Position numbers and translations under genes: made by a program. Positions 1-10,845 of a stretch of 64,000 bases of DNA are shown piece by piece. The notes beneath the pieces were generated by a model. The model saw only the letters and a program-made list of their open reading frames with translations. It ran no database searches and was not told the origin of the DNA. Origin of the DNA: Plasmodiophora brassicae (taxonomy: Eukaryota > Endomyxa: Phytomyxea > Phytomyxea > Plasmodiophorida); assembly GCA_036867785.1 (NCBI GenBank), contig CP145428.1, forward strand, positions 558,001 to 622,000, written 5' to 3'. Each line of letters begins with the position of its first letter. Position 1 is the stretch's first letter.

Positions 1-2000
1 CGACGCCGTCATTGTCACTATCAAGGGGGCACAGGTCGGGGACATCAATCGGCTCCGAAGTTTCGCTGTGGAGTTCAGGTGTTGTGTCGAGGAAAGTACC
101 TTTGTGTGGAGTTTCAGGGTCGTAGTTGGGGTCGGTGAAATCGTCCGTCGTCGTAGGTTCAGCGAGCGCATCGGCAGCCGTCCGGTTGCCGAAGCCGTCT
201 TCATTGAACTGGACACTGCGGTACACCTTCGTCACGTCAAGGTCAGGGTGGTAGAGAAGATAGCCTTTCTGGTGGGCAGCGTAACCGATGAAAATGCCTT
301 TGCGAGCACGCGGGGAGAGCTTGTTACGAAGTTGACTGGGAATGAAGCCAAAGGTGTCACAGCCAAAGGTACGGAGGTAACGGATGTCAGGGCGGGAGCG
401 ACGTAGTTGTTCGTGTGGAGTTGTAGTGGGGTCCACAGGGCTCGGGCAGACATTGTGTACGTGATTCGCCGTAAGGATAGCAGGTCCCCAGAACGTTTGA
501 GGGAGGCGGGCGTGGACGAGCATAGCACGGGCCGCGTCCATCAGTGTAAGGTGGCCACGTTCAGCGACAGAGTTCTGGCGTGATGAGTAGGCGACAATGG
601 ACTGCCATTCAATGCCCTCGGCTGAGAGAAAGGCTTGGAAGTCGGTGGACAGGAACTCGCCCGCATTGTCCGCATAGACATTAATCAGTTTGCCAGTTTG
701 GCGTTCAATGAGGGTTTTGAGCGTGCGGAACCGGTCAAACGCTTCGTGTTGGTGGTGGAGGAGGAACGTGAACTTGAATCGGGAGGCGTGGTCAGTGAAT
801 GTGATGAAGTATCGTTCACCGTCGAGCGATGGTGCGGGTAGTGGTGCACACTCGTCGAAATCAATGCGTTCGAGGATTTCCCAGGTCTTCGGCTTAGCGG
901 TTCGGGCGTAGGGTTGCTCGCGCGCCTTGGCTATGGCACAGTCATCGCAGAACGGCGGGATGATGGTGGGATCCGTGGCAGCGAGACCATGGGTCAGGCA
1001 GTGATTGACCATACGCCGCACGTCGCGGAAGTTCTTATGGCCGAGGCGGTGGTGCCAACGCGTCAGGGTTGTAGTTCGTCGCCAGTCACCCGGGAGTGGT
1101 ACCGCATAGGGGAAGCACCGGCGAGGAACGCGTTTGAGTTTGCAGGACGTTACTTTCGCGAGGCGCGCACGAGCAGATTGTACAGGGTGCCCCAGTGACG
1201 ACACAGAGGACTCAGTACGTGGTAGGCCAGCGGTCGCGGCCGCTGGAGGATGGCTGGCGTCTGAGGGGATGGTTGGAGTCAAGAGGAGGGAACCACAATA
1301 TGGAGTGGACTGTGCGGCGGAGGACTTGGGCGTGTTCGGGCTGGGCAGGTCAGGGCCGCGTTGGCAGGTGGCCGGACACCGAGTGAATTGAATGGAGGAT
1401 GTTCGCCAGTCGATCGTCGGGTAGTGGTCGCGAAGCCATGGGAGGCCCAGGATGAGGGCTGCATGTGGTGACAATATGACATTGAGGCAGATCGACGCCA
1501 GATGGTCGTAAACGGACAGTGTTATAGGGACCGTCTCAAGACAGACAGGGGAAAGCTGGTGCCCACCTACCACGTGTAGAGAGACCGGGGTCGGTTTAGG
1601 GACAACTGGAATGCCCAGTGCTGTGGCGGTGTCATGGTCGATGAAGTTGTGGCTAGCTCCACTGTCGACTGGTGCAGAGAGTTGAATGATGGAGCCTGTC
1701 GCGGGATGGATGGCAACTGGAATGACAGAGAGGGGTGGGCAGTGGGAGGGAAAGAGACTAGCGGCGTACATGGAGTGGTCGGAGTTTTGCAAAGTTGCAG
1801 GTGTATTGGGGGAAGGCACAGGGACCGACTTATTCACCCGTGCCGTGCCCCATTTCCCGGCTGGGCGAGCGCAGGTGGTGGACGCGGTGGTCGGGTGGGG
1901 CAATCGGCGATGGGTGAATAAGTCGGTCCCTGTGCCTTCCCCCAATACACCTGCAACTTTGCAAAACTCCAACCACTCCATGTACGCCGCTAGTCTATTA
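1..2000 (-). mobile_element. LTR retrotransposon fragment with Copia-type integrase, cut by the left edge
   Basis: Fossil virus-like element. Read on the minus strand, the left 1.2 kb matches a Ty1/Copia GAG-pre-integrase and integrase core (motifs TRWHHRLGHKNFRD, YADNAGEFLS, NSVAERGH, LPQTFWGP). Upstream, near 1.35-1.69 kb, lies a retropepsin-like segment (DSGASHNF, ILGLPWLRDHYP) whose style is more like Ty3/gypsy proteases. The visible part looks largely open, but reverse transcriptase and RNase H would lie off the window and no LTR was found. The 5' side stops at a large hairpin (1755-1996). Moderate age; family assignment is from motifs only. Confidence 0.75.
1755..1996. repeat. 84-bp inverted repeat (hairpin) at the edge of the LTR element
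   Basis: The left arm is 1755-1838 and the right arm 1913-1996. They are reverse complements over about 84 bp with about one mismatch, separated by a 74-bp loop. The near identity suggests recent formation by inverted duplication or template switching. It marks the junction between the LTR element and the CACTA relic. Confidence 0.85.
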
Positions 2001-2010
2001 CAAATATGAA

Positions 2011-4982
2011 TTAGCAAGGTTGTTGAATACCGATGTCGGCACGCGAGCTCGCGTCAAGAGTTTTCGGGAGACAAACTGGGCTGTATGTCGATTTGTGGTA
2101 CTCGAAGGACATATCGAAATTTCGGAGTCGGCGACGCATACCGTCGAACGTTCCAATACTTCTGGAATTCGTCGCTTCAGCGAAATCCTTGACCAGTCGG
2201 CGATACCGCATTCTCCAGGAGTGATTGACGGTGGACGGCCAGTGGGTCATAGAGAAAAGATGTACGTGTAACCATCACCGGATCACGTCGTCAAGTTCAA
2301 CGGTGAACAAGGGATGTCGCAAATCGATACGAAGAGTCGAAACGTGTGAAGCAGGAAGAGCGTCCATGCTACATTATTCCCGTACAGAAGAGGGCTGTCG
2401 TTCCTGAGCGAGTAATGATGATGGAAATCGCTTCGCAGGAAAGTAAGCGGCCTGGACCATTAGCATATACTGAGCAATCGCAATAGTCTCCGAAATCGTA
2501 GACTGCAGAACATCTTTCATGAAGTAGACCCAGCGCTCAATTGGCCAACTCCAGACGCAGCCGGCTAGTGGTCCCCATCGTTCGATGACATCGGGCAAAT
2601 GAACAAGCGAGTGCAGTGATATTGTCAACAGTGACGAAGGTATGACTGATTCGAGATGTGCCACCGCATCCCTAAACCTTGTGACAAGTCGATCCAGATC
2701 GCTCTTGACGAATGCTTTTGAAAGCATCATCGATAGTGCATGCAGAAAATGAAAGACCGCTATCCAAAAGGAAACAACGGGAGAACCCGGAGGGAATCGA
2801 AGAAGAATTCTGCCGACAACCGACCACCAAACACCGATGCCGACGTCTCCCACCCAAACCAGAGAGTCCCCGCAGCCTTCCACCAAGAAGAAACCAAGGG
2901 GTTCTTTGGTTTCGCAGGTCCTCCCGATACCCAGGTCAGCTTCTTCAGAACAAAGCCGAGTTCGACAGCAAGAGAAGACCATTTCACGTTCGACTTCACC
3001 TTTGCAGGGAACGCATTATTGTTGGGCCAGGCCCAAACAGGGACGGGCCCGCTTGCGCGACCAAACAGTTTCTCGGCCTGCAGGATTTAGTTCATATCTT
3101 GATTCTAACACAGAACGCATACTTTTGCTTACTTCCGGATTGCAGAACGTGGTGCCTGAGCGGTAGTAATCAATTGTCTTGAGCAGCGGGCGAATAACCC
3201 GCAAGCAAACAGCGTGCATGGGATCATGCACATAGTTTGTACGATGTCCGAAATTTGAGAGGAGGCCGACGGAATACACGTCAGAGCCAGGGTCGCGAAA
3301 TCCCCCTCGGTCTTCGGCATTTCCTGATGTCATGCGACGTCGAATGTCATTATCGTCCTTCAGGCGTACGTCAGAGCGGAGCTGATCGAGTGACCGCACG
3401 TCACGTGGCCTTCTATCGCCAGGCTGCGTGTCCAACGATTTCGCCATGGCCTCGTAGACACCACAAAACTGTAACAACAAAGAGATCGAAATTCAGTAAT
3501 AGAAAATTCAAATGCAGAGCATTCTATAAACTGACACGGCGTTGGACTTCATGGGACGCGAACATAAACGCCCCGTGATAATTCACAGATCGGTGCGCGG
3601 ATCGCCCACGAATTCCGCACTGGTTACATGCATCCCGTTTGCCATTCTGACTAGTACAGCTGGTGGCACATAACTCTACATGATCCATTGTCTGTCATTG
3701 GAAAAGTTCAGAAATGTAGCATCGTCTTGCTGCATGTTGACTAACTTACCATAACGGCAGATAAGCATCGCACGTTCCTGATGCGTCCGCTGACGGCGTC
3801 GAATACGGGGCAACCGTAATAATACATTAAATAGAGCTCGAAAGCATCGAGGCGTTACAATGCCCTTCGATGACCCTTTGCGACATTGGGAATCAGCGCG
3901 ACGGGAGATATTAGTCCCTGATTGCATCGGATTGATGCTGGAAACCCCATAATGGTCTGAACTAGAGGAACGACCGTCTTTGACTCCCAGCTGAGAAGAT
4001 CTGCACCGTCGATCATGGACGACAGCGCGAGCGGAACGTCGTCATTAGAGCAAGATGCCATAAACGGCGAATACACCGTTTTGAAGAAATCCCCATCGGT
4101 CCAGTTCTGGATAACTGAATTTGTCGAACGCGCGGACACGTCTCGCTGAAAGTCGAGTTCTTCATGGAGAAGCTTGCAGAATGTGCTTGATCGGAACAAG
4201 CACTGTAAAGATAATATACGAGAGAAGTAGATACAAAGCTCCGCTCCTCGGCAACAGTCGCCGGTTGAGGGCGCATCTGAATCAGCAGGCCACAAGTGAC
4301 CACCACTGCACGCTTTGTACTTAAGAAACGGCGAAGTTACCCCTATATCAAGAAGGAGTTTGCGCAAGTCCTTTGTGGATTCGATGGAAGCATACTCCAT
4401 CTGAGAATCGATGAGATCATATGCAGGGATGCCACGAGCAGTGCACAAGTCGTGAATCTAGAACGCTCGATAATCAATACTCCATATCATCGACAGGTGT
4501 CAAATATTACCAAGGCGTTCGAACTCGTACGAGCGACCTTCGCGCGGTTGACAGCAACCTTCAGCATATTGTCCAGCGATTGGTATGATCCTTTGGAACG
4601 CATCGTTTCGTCGAATATATCCAGAACTGTGGGATCAACATTGGGGGGCGATAGAATTCGCCGCGCACCACCGATCGTAGGAACCGACATTATTCCGTGC
4701 ATCAGTTTCCAGAAGCGCAGGTCGAATATCGAACGGCTCAACAGAGTATACGCTCGTCTCGTTGATCACAGTCATCGTCAGCCTGCGTTGACGCTGCTGA
4801 CGGCATTGCTGAATGTGTCGAAAGATCGGATTCGACGTGTCATGAATAAGGGATTCAGAAACGCGCCGGCGCCGTTCATCCTGCGCCTGATTAACAATCT
4901 CGAGAAAGCGGTTCCCCGAAACCATTGCTTCCTGCTGTACTGCGGCAGCGTCTACAGAAACACGGCGTTGGTGATCATGTAG
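2011..4982 (-). mobile_element. CACTA (En/Spm) transposon relic, copy A, Tnp2-like transposase pieces
   Basis: Degenerate DNA transposon on the minus strand. From N to C terminus: an N-terminal piece with FDIRPALLETDARNN (4925-4635), Tnp2/Transposase_21-like pieces at 4448-3855 (SMIDGADLLSWESKTVVPLV) and 3480-3016 (YVHDPMHAVCLRV), then a DUF4218-like piece at 2640-2400 (HSLVHLPDVIERWGPLAGC, WSWPIERWVYFMKD). DUF4218 normally sits C-terminal of Tnp2 in CACTA elements. The frame is broken many times and some breaks may be introns. Copy B at 38.6-41.9 kb carries the same pieces in the same order and orientation. No CACTA terminal repeats or target-site duplications were identified, so the ends are approximate. 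Confidence 0.7.
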
Positions 4983-5438
4983 GTGTTCAAGAAAGACGTT
5001 CTGACGGAACCAGAGCCCTGTCGAAGGACGGCAGGGAGCCCGGGCAGCAATGGCTGAGACTGACTCATTCGGCCGGCGACGAAACGACGTGCGCCCCGCA
5101 CTCCGAAATCAACACCACAGACGATTGGTTGGCCCCACTGGTTTAAACACTGAGCGGATTCTGACTGCAAGCAATCGCTGTGAGCCTGTGACCGATGTGC
5201 TGGAATCGCTGTGACCGACGTAGTTCCCGTCTCCTGGGGACCGTGTCGCCAATCTGGCTCCAATTTGGAGCAGGTCGGTGTCCAGTGGCCTGTGCATCCA
5301 ACTTTGTCGCCATCGATCCCGTTGTTACGTGACGAATTCGTCGACAATACATTTTGTACATTCGCGAGTGCCAATAATACGAACGTCGCTAACCCGGCTG
5401 CCAATAGCGAATGTCGCGGTTGGTCGGTCGGCCCCATT
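4952..5438 (-). CDS. possible small secreted protein (hypothetical)
   Basis: Open frame of about 160 residues beginning at an ATG near 5438. The N-terminus looks like a signal peptide (basic start, then LLAAGLATFVLLALANVQ), followed by a short region with five cysteines and no recognised domain. The segment TNSSRNNGIDGDKVGCTG is encoded by DNA that recurs in inverted orientation at 7851-7914. The frame overlaps the end of the CACTA relic, so it may be chance or a decayed gene. No homology recognised. Confidence 0.25.
5289..5352. repeat. 64-bp inverted repeat, left member
   Basis: The reverse complement of 7851-7914 with about two mismatches in 64 bp. Similarity ends abruptly on both sides. 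It could be a terminal inverted repeat of a 2.6-kb non-autonomous element or the scar of an inverted duplication. The partner abuts a short sequence resembling the USP genes at 48.6 and 57.7 kb. Confidence 0.75.
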
Positions 5439-6149
5439 TGCAACGGTCGGCGGGCGGCCAGGGGCGCCGCCTCATCTGACGAGCAGGACGACGGTGCGCG
5501 ATGATAGCCCCACCCCGCCTAAGGCAGGCACGCCATTTGCAGGCGCTCGCTCTGGATGCCGGACGGCAGACGGCATCAGGCGCGTCCTGTCAAGCACGGA
5601 TTAGAAGGCCTGGGGTTAGAAGGCCTGGGTGTGTGCATCAGGCGACGAATTGAACCTGTCACGGAGGTCCACAGCGGTCACATCGACGTGTCCGGCGCGT
5701 CGGTAGGCGTCGAGCAGGGCGTGTTGTTGTCATAGTGCGTCCGTTGGCATGCGTCTCTGGACAGCGCCGGCTCAGGCAGGCGCGTCTGGGCGTCGACGAC
5801 CTGCAACGCGCGATGCTGAGCACAACGGCAATTTCGGGCGGCCGAGAACAACGATGCAGTGGGCAGCGTTGGCGACCGGTCGCACCAACGACGCCCACCA
5901 CGTACGTACCGTAGTCGGCGCCTGCTTCACTCTAGCCGACGTCCACCTTCATTGGATGGCTGTCTACCGACCTGGAACCTGACCCGTATACGAACTCGGC
6001 ACGATGTATTACTACCCTCCATCAGCGCAATCACAAGAGACCCGTTCCCGATCAATGTCGTGCCGCACAACCACGTCGACAGAGTCCTGGTCGGGGAGGG
6101 GGCGCACCGGTAGCCGCACTAGACGGCACTGATCACGATCGAGCGGCAC
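5353..6149. other. no gene recognised; contains a dispersed repeat
   Basis: No open frame here has recognisable protein features. The stretch 5750-5990 resembles the reverse complement of 56190-56440, including the shared coding-like string GACFTL, so it belongs to a low-copy dispersed repeat or a decayed gene family. Confidence 0.5.
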
Positions 6150-6728
6150 AGCCAGCACCCTGTGGTACGTCGCCCCCGTCTTCGCCAATCCGTTCGCCGC
6201 TGAACGCGCGCGCGTGTGTGTATCGCTGCAGATCGTGTTCGCCAATGCTGCTGGGCAGCTGGGCGTCTTCGACAGCGATTTCGCCGCGCGGGCGCCCGTC
6301 CTGCTGTCGGCGTCGACCTGGCACATCGTGACGTTCGTCGTCGACGTGCCAGCGGGCGCGTACGCCCTGTACGTTGACGGGAAGGCGGCCCTGCAGCAGC
6401 GTACGTCGATGATGGTCGACGGGCCGTTCGCGCTCGACGCCAAGGTCTGCGTCTTCGGGTCGGCATCGCAGAAGCAGATCAGCCTGACAGCCACGATCGA
6501 ATCGTTCCTGACACGTCTGCACGTTCCGCAACAACCGTGCCGTCGACCATTGCGCCGTCTGCACGACGTTCCGCCAGCGACAGCAGCAAGGTGGAGGGCC
6601 CCCGGGCGACACGGTCGTCGATGCGTGCGTCGGCGGCGTCCAGCACGTCGTTGTGCAACTGCCCACTCTGTACGTTCAGGAACGAAGCGGACGCCGACGT
6701 CTGCGCCATGTGCGACACGTGCCGCTAA
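6150..6728 (+). CDS. fragment: concanavalin A/LamG-like domain plus RanBP2-type zinc finger
   Basis: The frame from 6150 encodes a beta-strand-rich segment of about 120 residues typical of ConA/LamG-like folds (STWHIVTFVVDVPAGAYALY then VDGKAAL, ending near FALDAKVCVFG). A different frame at 6650-6728 encodes CPLCTFRNEADADVCAMC, which fits the RanBP2 zinc finger C-x2-C-x10-C-x2-C. An intron between about 6510 and 6600 would join them, but I could not fix its boundaries. No start codon is seen; upstream exons are not recognised. RanBP2 fingers often bind ubiquitin or RNA. It may be a decayed gene because the surroundings are degenerate. Confidence 0.4.
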
Positions 6729-7850
6729 GCATGGGGCGTTGTTTGGAATGAATGCGGCCCATGTGGCACGGGACAACCTCCTGCCTGAACACGACCACCA
6801 CCACCATCGCCAGCGCGCGTTCATTTATAGTCGGCTCTACTGTGTTGGTTTAGGAGCAATCGCGGAGGACCCTGAACGTGGTCATATGAGAATGCATCGA
6901 CTGATGGATAGGTGGGAGCATCCGGTCGACCTCCAGGTGACGGACCCAGCGATGAATATCGAGGGCGGGCCAGCGGCACCCTCGCTGAACTCCATGTCGA
7001 CGTACCCGGAGCGCGTGTCGCCCTGGACGGCCAGCGTGGAACGCGTCGGCACGACGGGCAGTCGCCGCCCCTGAGACCGGCACCGTCAGATTCGCGTCCT
7101 GCGCACGAGGGACCAGTCGTGCCGCGTTGGCAATCGCCCACATCGGTGTACTCTAGTCGGGCCAGCAGCCGCCTGCAATGCGCGTCGACGGGGATCAGCA
7201 CGAGGACGAACTTTTTCTTCAGGAAGGGCAACCGCAGGCACGACCCTTCCTGACACGACGTCCAGCACCCGTGATCGCTGCCAGCATTATGATCAGTCGG
7301 TGATGGTCGGGCGACGGCAGCGATGTGTGGTGGCGCGCACCTGGCGATGGGTTCCTTCCTGCCGCCGGACCGCGTCTCGATGACGCAACCGCGGAAGCGC
7401 CCGTGGCCCGGGTCGACGTGCGATCGGGCGCGTGCCGCCCCTGCTGCAGACGATGCGGCCGGCGTCTGCGCCGGCGGGCGCTTGCGTCGACGCGCGACCA
7501 GGATGCGAACGGGGACCCGGATGCGCCCGGTGGAGACGTACCGGCGTACGACGCGCACGCAGGCGTAGCAGGCGCCCATTGATGGCGGGGAATGGACACA
7601 CACTCACACGCGCGCAGGGAACGGCAGGCAGGCGTCGGGCCGGCTGGCAACGGGGCCGGAATTAGAGGTCCCGGCTATTAATGGCAACGGGTGTCGACCC
7701 GGGTCGGGCTGGGCCTGAGGGACCTGTCGCGACCCGGGTCGAGCCCCGACGTCGTCGGGTCTAGCTAGCACGACCGTCAGGCCACTGGCCGGGAAACACT
7801 TCCGGAAAGGACAGCATTGGTAGGCGTCGGACCGACAACGATGATGGAGG
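6729..7850. other. GC-rich stretch without a recognised gene
   Basis: Several open frames overlap on both strands with low-complexity Arg/Pro/Ala translations, as expected by chance at this GC content. No motif, repeat array or RNA gene was recognised. At 7811-7850 a short sequence matches the segment reading GAGPTTMMD in the USP genes on the opposite strand at 48.6 and 57.7 kb, and is probably a shard of that family. Confidence 0.4.
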
Positions 7851-7914
7851 ATGTATTGTTGACGAATTCGTCACGCAACAACGGGATCGATGGCGACAAA
7901 GTTGGATGCACAGG
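7851..7914. repeat. 64-bp inverted repeat, right member
   Basis: Partner of 5289-5352 in opposite orientation with about two mismatches; the pair is separated by about 2.5 kb. Confidence 0.75.
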
Positions 7915-8086
7915 CATCGGCAATCTCGTGAAGACGTTTCAGGTGCGCACCGGTGTACATGTTGTCGTTACGAGCGGTCAGGTCCAGCAGGCGCAACTCA
8001 GGAGCGGCCGCGTCTCGGCTGAAACTGTAAAAGACGCTCTTGTGCCCCGTCCGGATGCGATAGACAGACGAGCGATATTTGGATCC

Positions 8087-9115
8087 CTACAACTTCTTCG
8101 CGTCCATAGAGAGAAGCCCGTCCAACGACCGCAACCCGGGCGTCCTGGCCGCAAACCCCATCAGGTCGACATCGTCCAACTTGGCATCATGGACAAGAAC
8201 TCGTAATGGAACCGGTGCCTTACGCGATGGAGCGGCTACAGAAGGTTCAGGTTCGGGTGCTAGGCACGGAAGAGAAGCACGGCGCTTCGGCAGACGGCGT
8301 TGCTGGCCGAGCGTTCCCTTGCTGATATCGGCCGTTGTACTGCCGTGCGACGAATCGGGCACCCGTTTGACATTCCAAACAGCGGGCGATGACGCACCCG
8401 GTACATCGGTGTGGGCTTCTTCTACCGGCTGAGGGATCGGTTCGAACAATCGTGCACGGACGAGGCGAAGTTCGTCGAGGAGGGCGGAGCCGTGCAGGAG
8501 CGGGTGGCGGAACGCGGTTTCCCAGATGTCCAGGACCTCTTTCGTGCACTGAGGCACATATGAGAAGTGAAGACGCACGAACTCAATTGATGTCAAGGCA
8601 TGTCGCATGGGGGAAGGGGCAGATGATGATGATGCGTTCAGACACGTGTCCAAGGTGAGGCGAACATCGAGCATCGTCTCAAACGCCACATCCATCAGCG
8701 CCCCGTTGACGTCGACGCTAGCGCTCGTGAACAGGTCCACGAACGTCCGCATGGTCGTCGGGTAGAATCGCATCGTTTTCATCGATACGTACGCGTCAAA
8801 GACGTCCGTGCGAGACACGTGTCCCGACGTGACCTTGCCGGAATCTGTACTTTGTCGGTAGTATTCGCGTTCGAACGTGAACATGGGGCGAAGGTGTTCC
8901 AGGTCTCGAAACGTGATCGTGTTCGGGTTGAGCGCCATGAACTCCAGCAGGCGATGCATCATCGTGTAGGACGTGGGTATCTGTTTGGCCAGTTGAGCAA
9001 CGAGGTGCCGGTCAGGCGTTCCAGAAATGATGTACTTGGCCGCCACGAAAATGATCATGAAGAGCGCCACGGCCGTCTTGACGACGTTGGGTGCCCAGAA
9101 CCTGCCAGGGCACAT
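8087..9115 (-). CDS. open frame joining a P450 heme-binding segment to an unknown C-terminal region
   Basis: A 342-residue frame beginning MCPGRFWAPNVVKTAVALF. Together with the preceding GAGGF in the same frame this is the cysteine heme-ligand motif of cytochrome P450. A normal P450 ends about 50 residues after this cysteine. Here the frame continues for about 300 residues with no domain I recognise. That part is acidic and serine-rich in the middle (NASSSSAPSP) and basic near residues 250-270. Either the P450 relic is fused to another gene or the true start of a separate gene lies inside this frame. Confidence 0.35.
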   Translation of the reverse strand: MCPGRFWAPNVVKTAVALFMIIFVAAKYIISGTPDRHLVAQLAKQIPTSYTMMHRLLEFMALNPNTITFRDLEHLRPMFTFEREYYRQSTDSGKVTSGHVSRTDVFDAYVSMKTMRFYPTTMRTFVDLFTSASVDVNGALMDVAFETMLDVRLTLDTCLNASSSSAPSPMRHALTSIEFVRLHFSYVPQCTKEVLDIWETAFRHPLLHGSALLDELRLVRARLFEPIPQPVEEAHTDVPGASSPAVWNVKRVPDSSHGSTTADISKGTLGQQRRLPKRRASLPCLAPEPEPSVAAPSRKAPVPLRVLVHDAKLDDVDLMGFAARTPGLRSLDGLLSMDAKKL

Positions 9116-10370
9116 GAACCCTCCCGCACCAACGGCGTCACGTTTCGAGCAACGGTCGGCTGCTTCCTGTTCGCGTACCGGTCGAATCGGAATTCGTCTG
9201 CGTCGTCGTCAAACGCTTCATCGCCGACCTCGTCATCCACATGGGCGCCGCGTACGCCCACCATCACCCGGCAGGCACGTCGTACGTACGCGACGGCGCC
9301 CCGTGGCCGAACGTGAGCGTCGTGTCCGTCATCGCAACGCGTTGCATGCTCGCTCCATTGGTCAACCGCAGCGTTTCCGTAGGTGCCGATCAGTCCATCA
9401 CGTTGAGCCTGTAAGGTTGGCGGATGCCCATACGACGTTGTCCTCGTCGGGGTCAGCAAGCTCGCGCCTGACCTCGTGGTAGATTGCATGACGCGCCAGA
9501 ATAATAGATCATCCCGAACAGGGTCGGCGTTGTGTTCTGTACCCGTCGAAAAGCAACGACGCTTGGAGTTACTTGGCTTAAAGTAAAGCCATTCCTGACG
9601 TTCACGATTCGATCCGCCTTGTACTTGACCTGCCGCTCGTAGTCGCCATTGAGGACCGATTACCTCTTTACAGGTGTCCGCCATGCCCTGATAGTCGTCG
9701 TCAAGATCATTTGTTGACCACTTCGTTGCGATGCTGCTCATAGGCTTCCAGTTGCTTTTCCGCGGCGAGCTTGGGGACAAACAATGGTAATTAGGTGGAG
9801 AGGCTCGGAATGCATCGTGAAGATGGCCAACGTCGACGTCGACGGTTCACAGACAGAAACATTCACCAAACAGCGAACGTAGAATGACGCCGAAGGTGAA
9901 CTTCCCAGTAGGAGGCGGGTACTGCGCATGGGCTCTGTGCCAGAGGCCATGTCGTGGTCGTCTTCGATAGAGCCGCCTTCGGCTTTTTCGAATCTCGGTT
10001 CGGGCTCCTTAGTCATACGCGAATGTGGACTCTTTCTTCCATTACTGGATAAAACAATTGCAGGGCTTGCTGCGGATGGCCGGCGCGCTTCCCGGCCAAT
10101 GGCAATACATTGATCATTTCCGTGCCCATCAAACGCACGCGGACCGCACCTGTCGTGGCGCTCGCAAAGTTATTCCTGTGCACGTTCAATCAGTCACGTC
10201 TGCTGAGAATGGTACGCGGCGTTGGGCACACCAACCAATTATGGGAGCACGGTTGAATTCGATGGCGGAGCCGACGTACGGAATATAGGCACTGCTGGGC
10301 ACGAACGGTGGTCCAGCGTCACCTCGTTCGCTTGAGCATTCATAACGAGATTCGGAGAGCCGGATCACAG
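9020..10370 (-). pseudogene. cytochrome P450 relic (CYP7/CYP8/CYP39- or CYP51-like)
   Basis: P450 landmarks appear in the right order on the minus strand but in changing frames. They are a proline-rich hinge (GPPFVPSSAYIPYVGSAIEF, near 10314-10255), an I-helix-like QNTTPTLFGMIYY (near 9540), a K-helix TETLRLTNGAS (near 9390), the stretch EFRFDRYANR (near 9195) and the heme motif GAGGFMCPGRFWA (near 9130). At least two joins, before the K-helix and around DVPAG, show frame changes with no usable GT-AG intron, so I read this as a decaying host gene rather than a spliced one. P450s of this type oxidise sterols or other lipids in the ER. No N-terminal membrane anchor was seen. Confidence 0.55.
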
Positions 10371-10845
10371 CGTTGAGCTGCCTGCCGGCAATCAGTACTT
10401 TTACGGGACCCGAACCCCGACTGGGCTTGCGCCTTTTTCGGCACCAGTTTATCCTGGGTCATTGCTGGAACAGAGGTGCCGGATCTCCTATTCGTTCCTG
10501 CTTACATGATAAATCGTGTGACCTGCGATTGGTCAAGCTGCGACCTCCATGGACGGATCCCAGAAATCGACGTAATGAGCGAAATGTCTGCTGCAGATTG
10601 GGGATGAGTACTGTAATTCGTCCGAAAGAGTGCTCTTCAATTTTCTAAATATCATCTATGACCTGCTTATTCGGCGTTGCTTTCACTACTGCTGCAGGAA
10701 GTACGTAGCTAGGTCAGGATCATCGCCTTCTTGGCTGGTGTAGCGTAGGGAGACCCAAGTCGTTCAGTGACGTCGACCTCATCGAGGTCCCGGGGACGCG
10801 TGACCCGCAGAATTCGAGTTCGGTTCGCCGTGAAGTAACAGGGAT

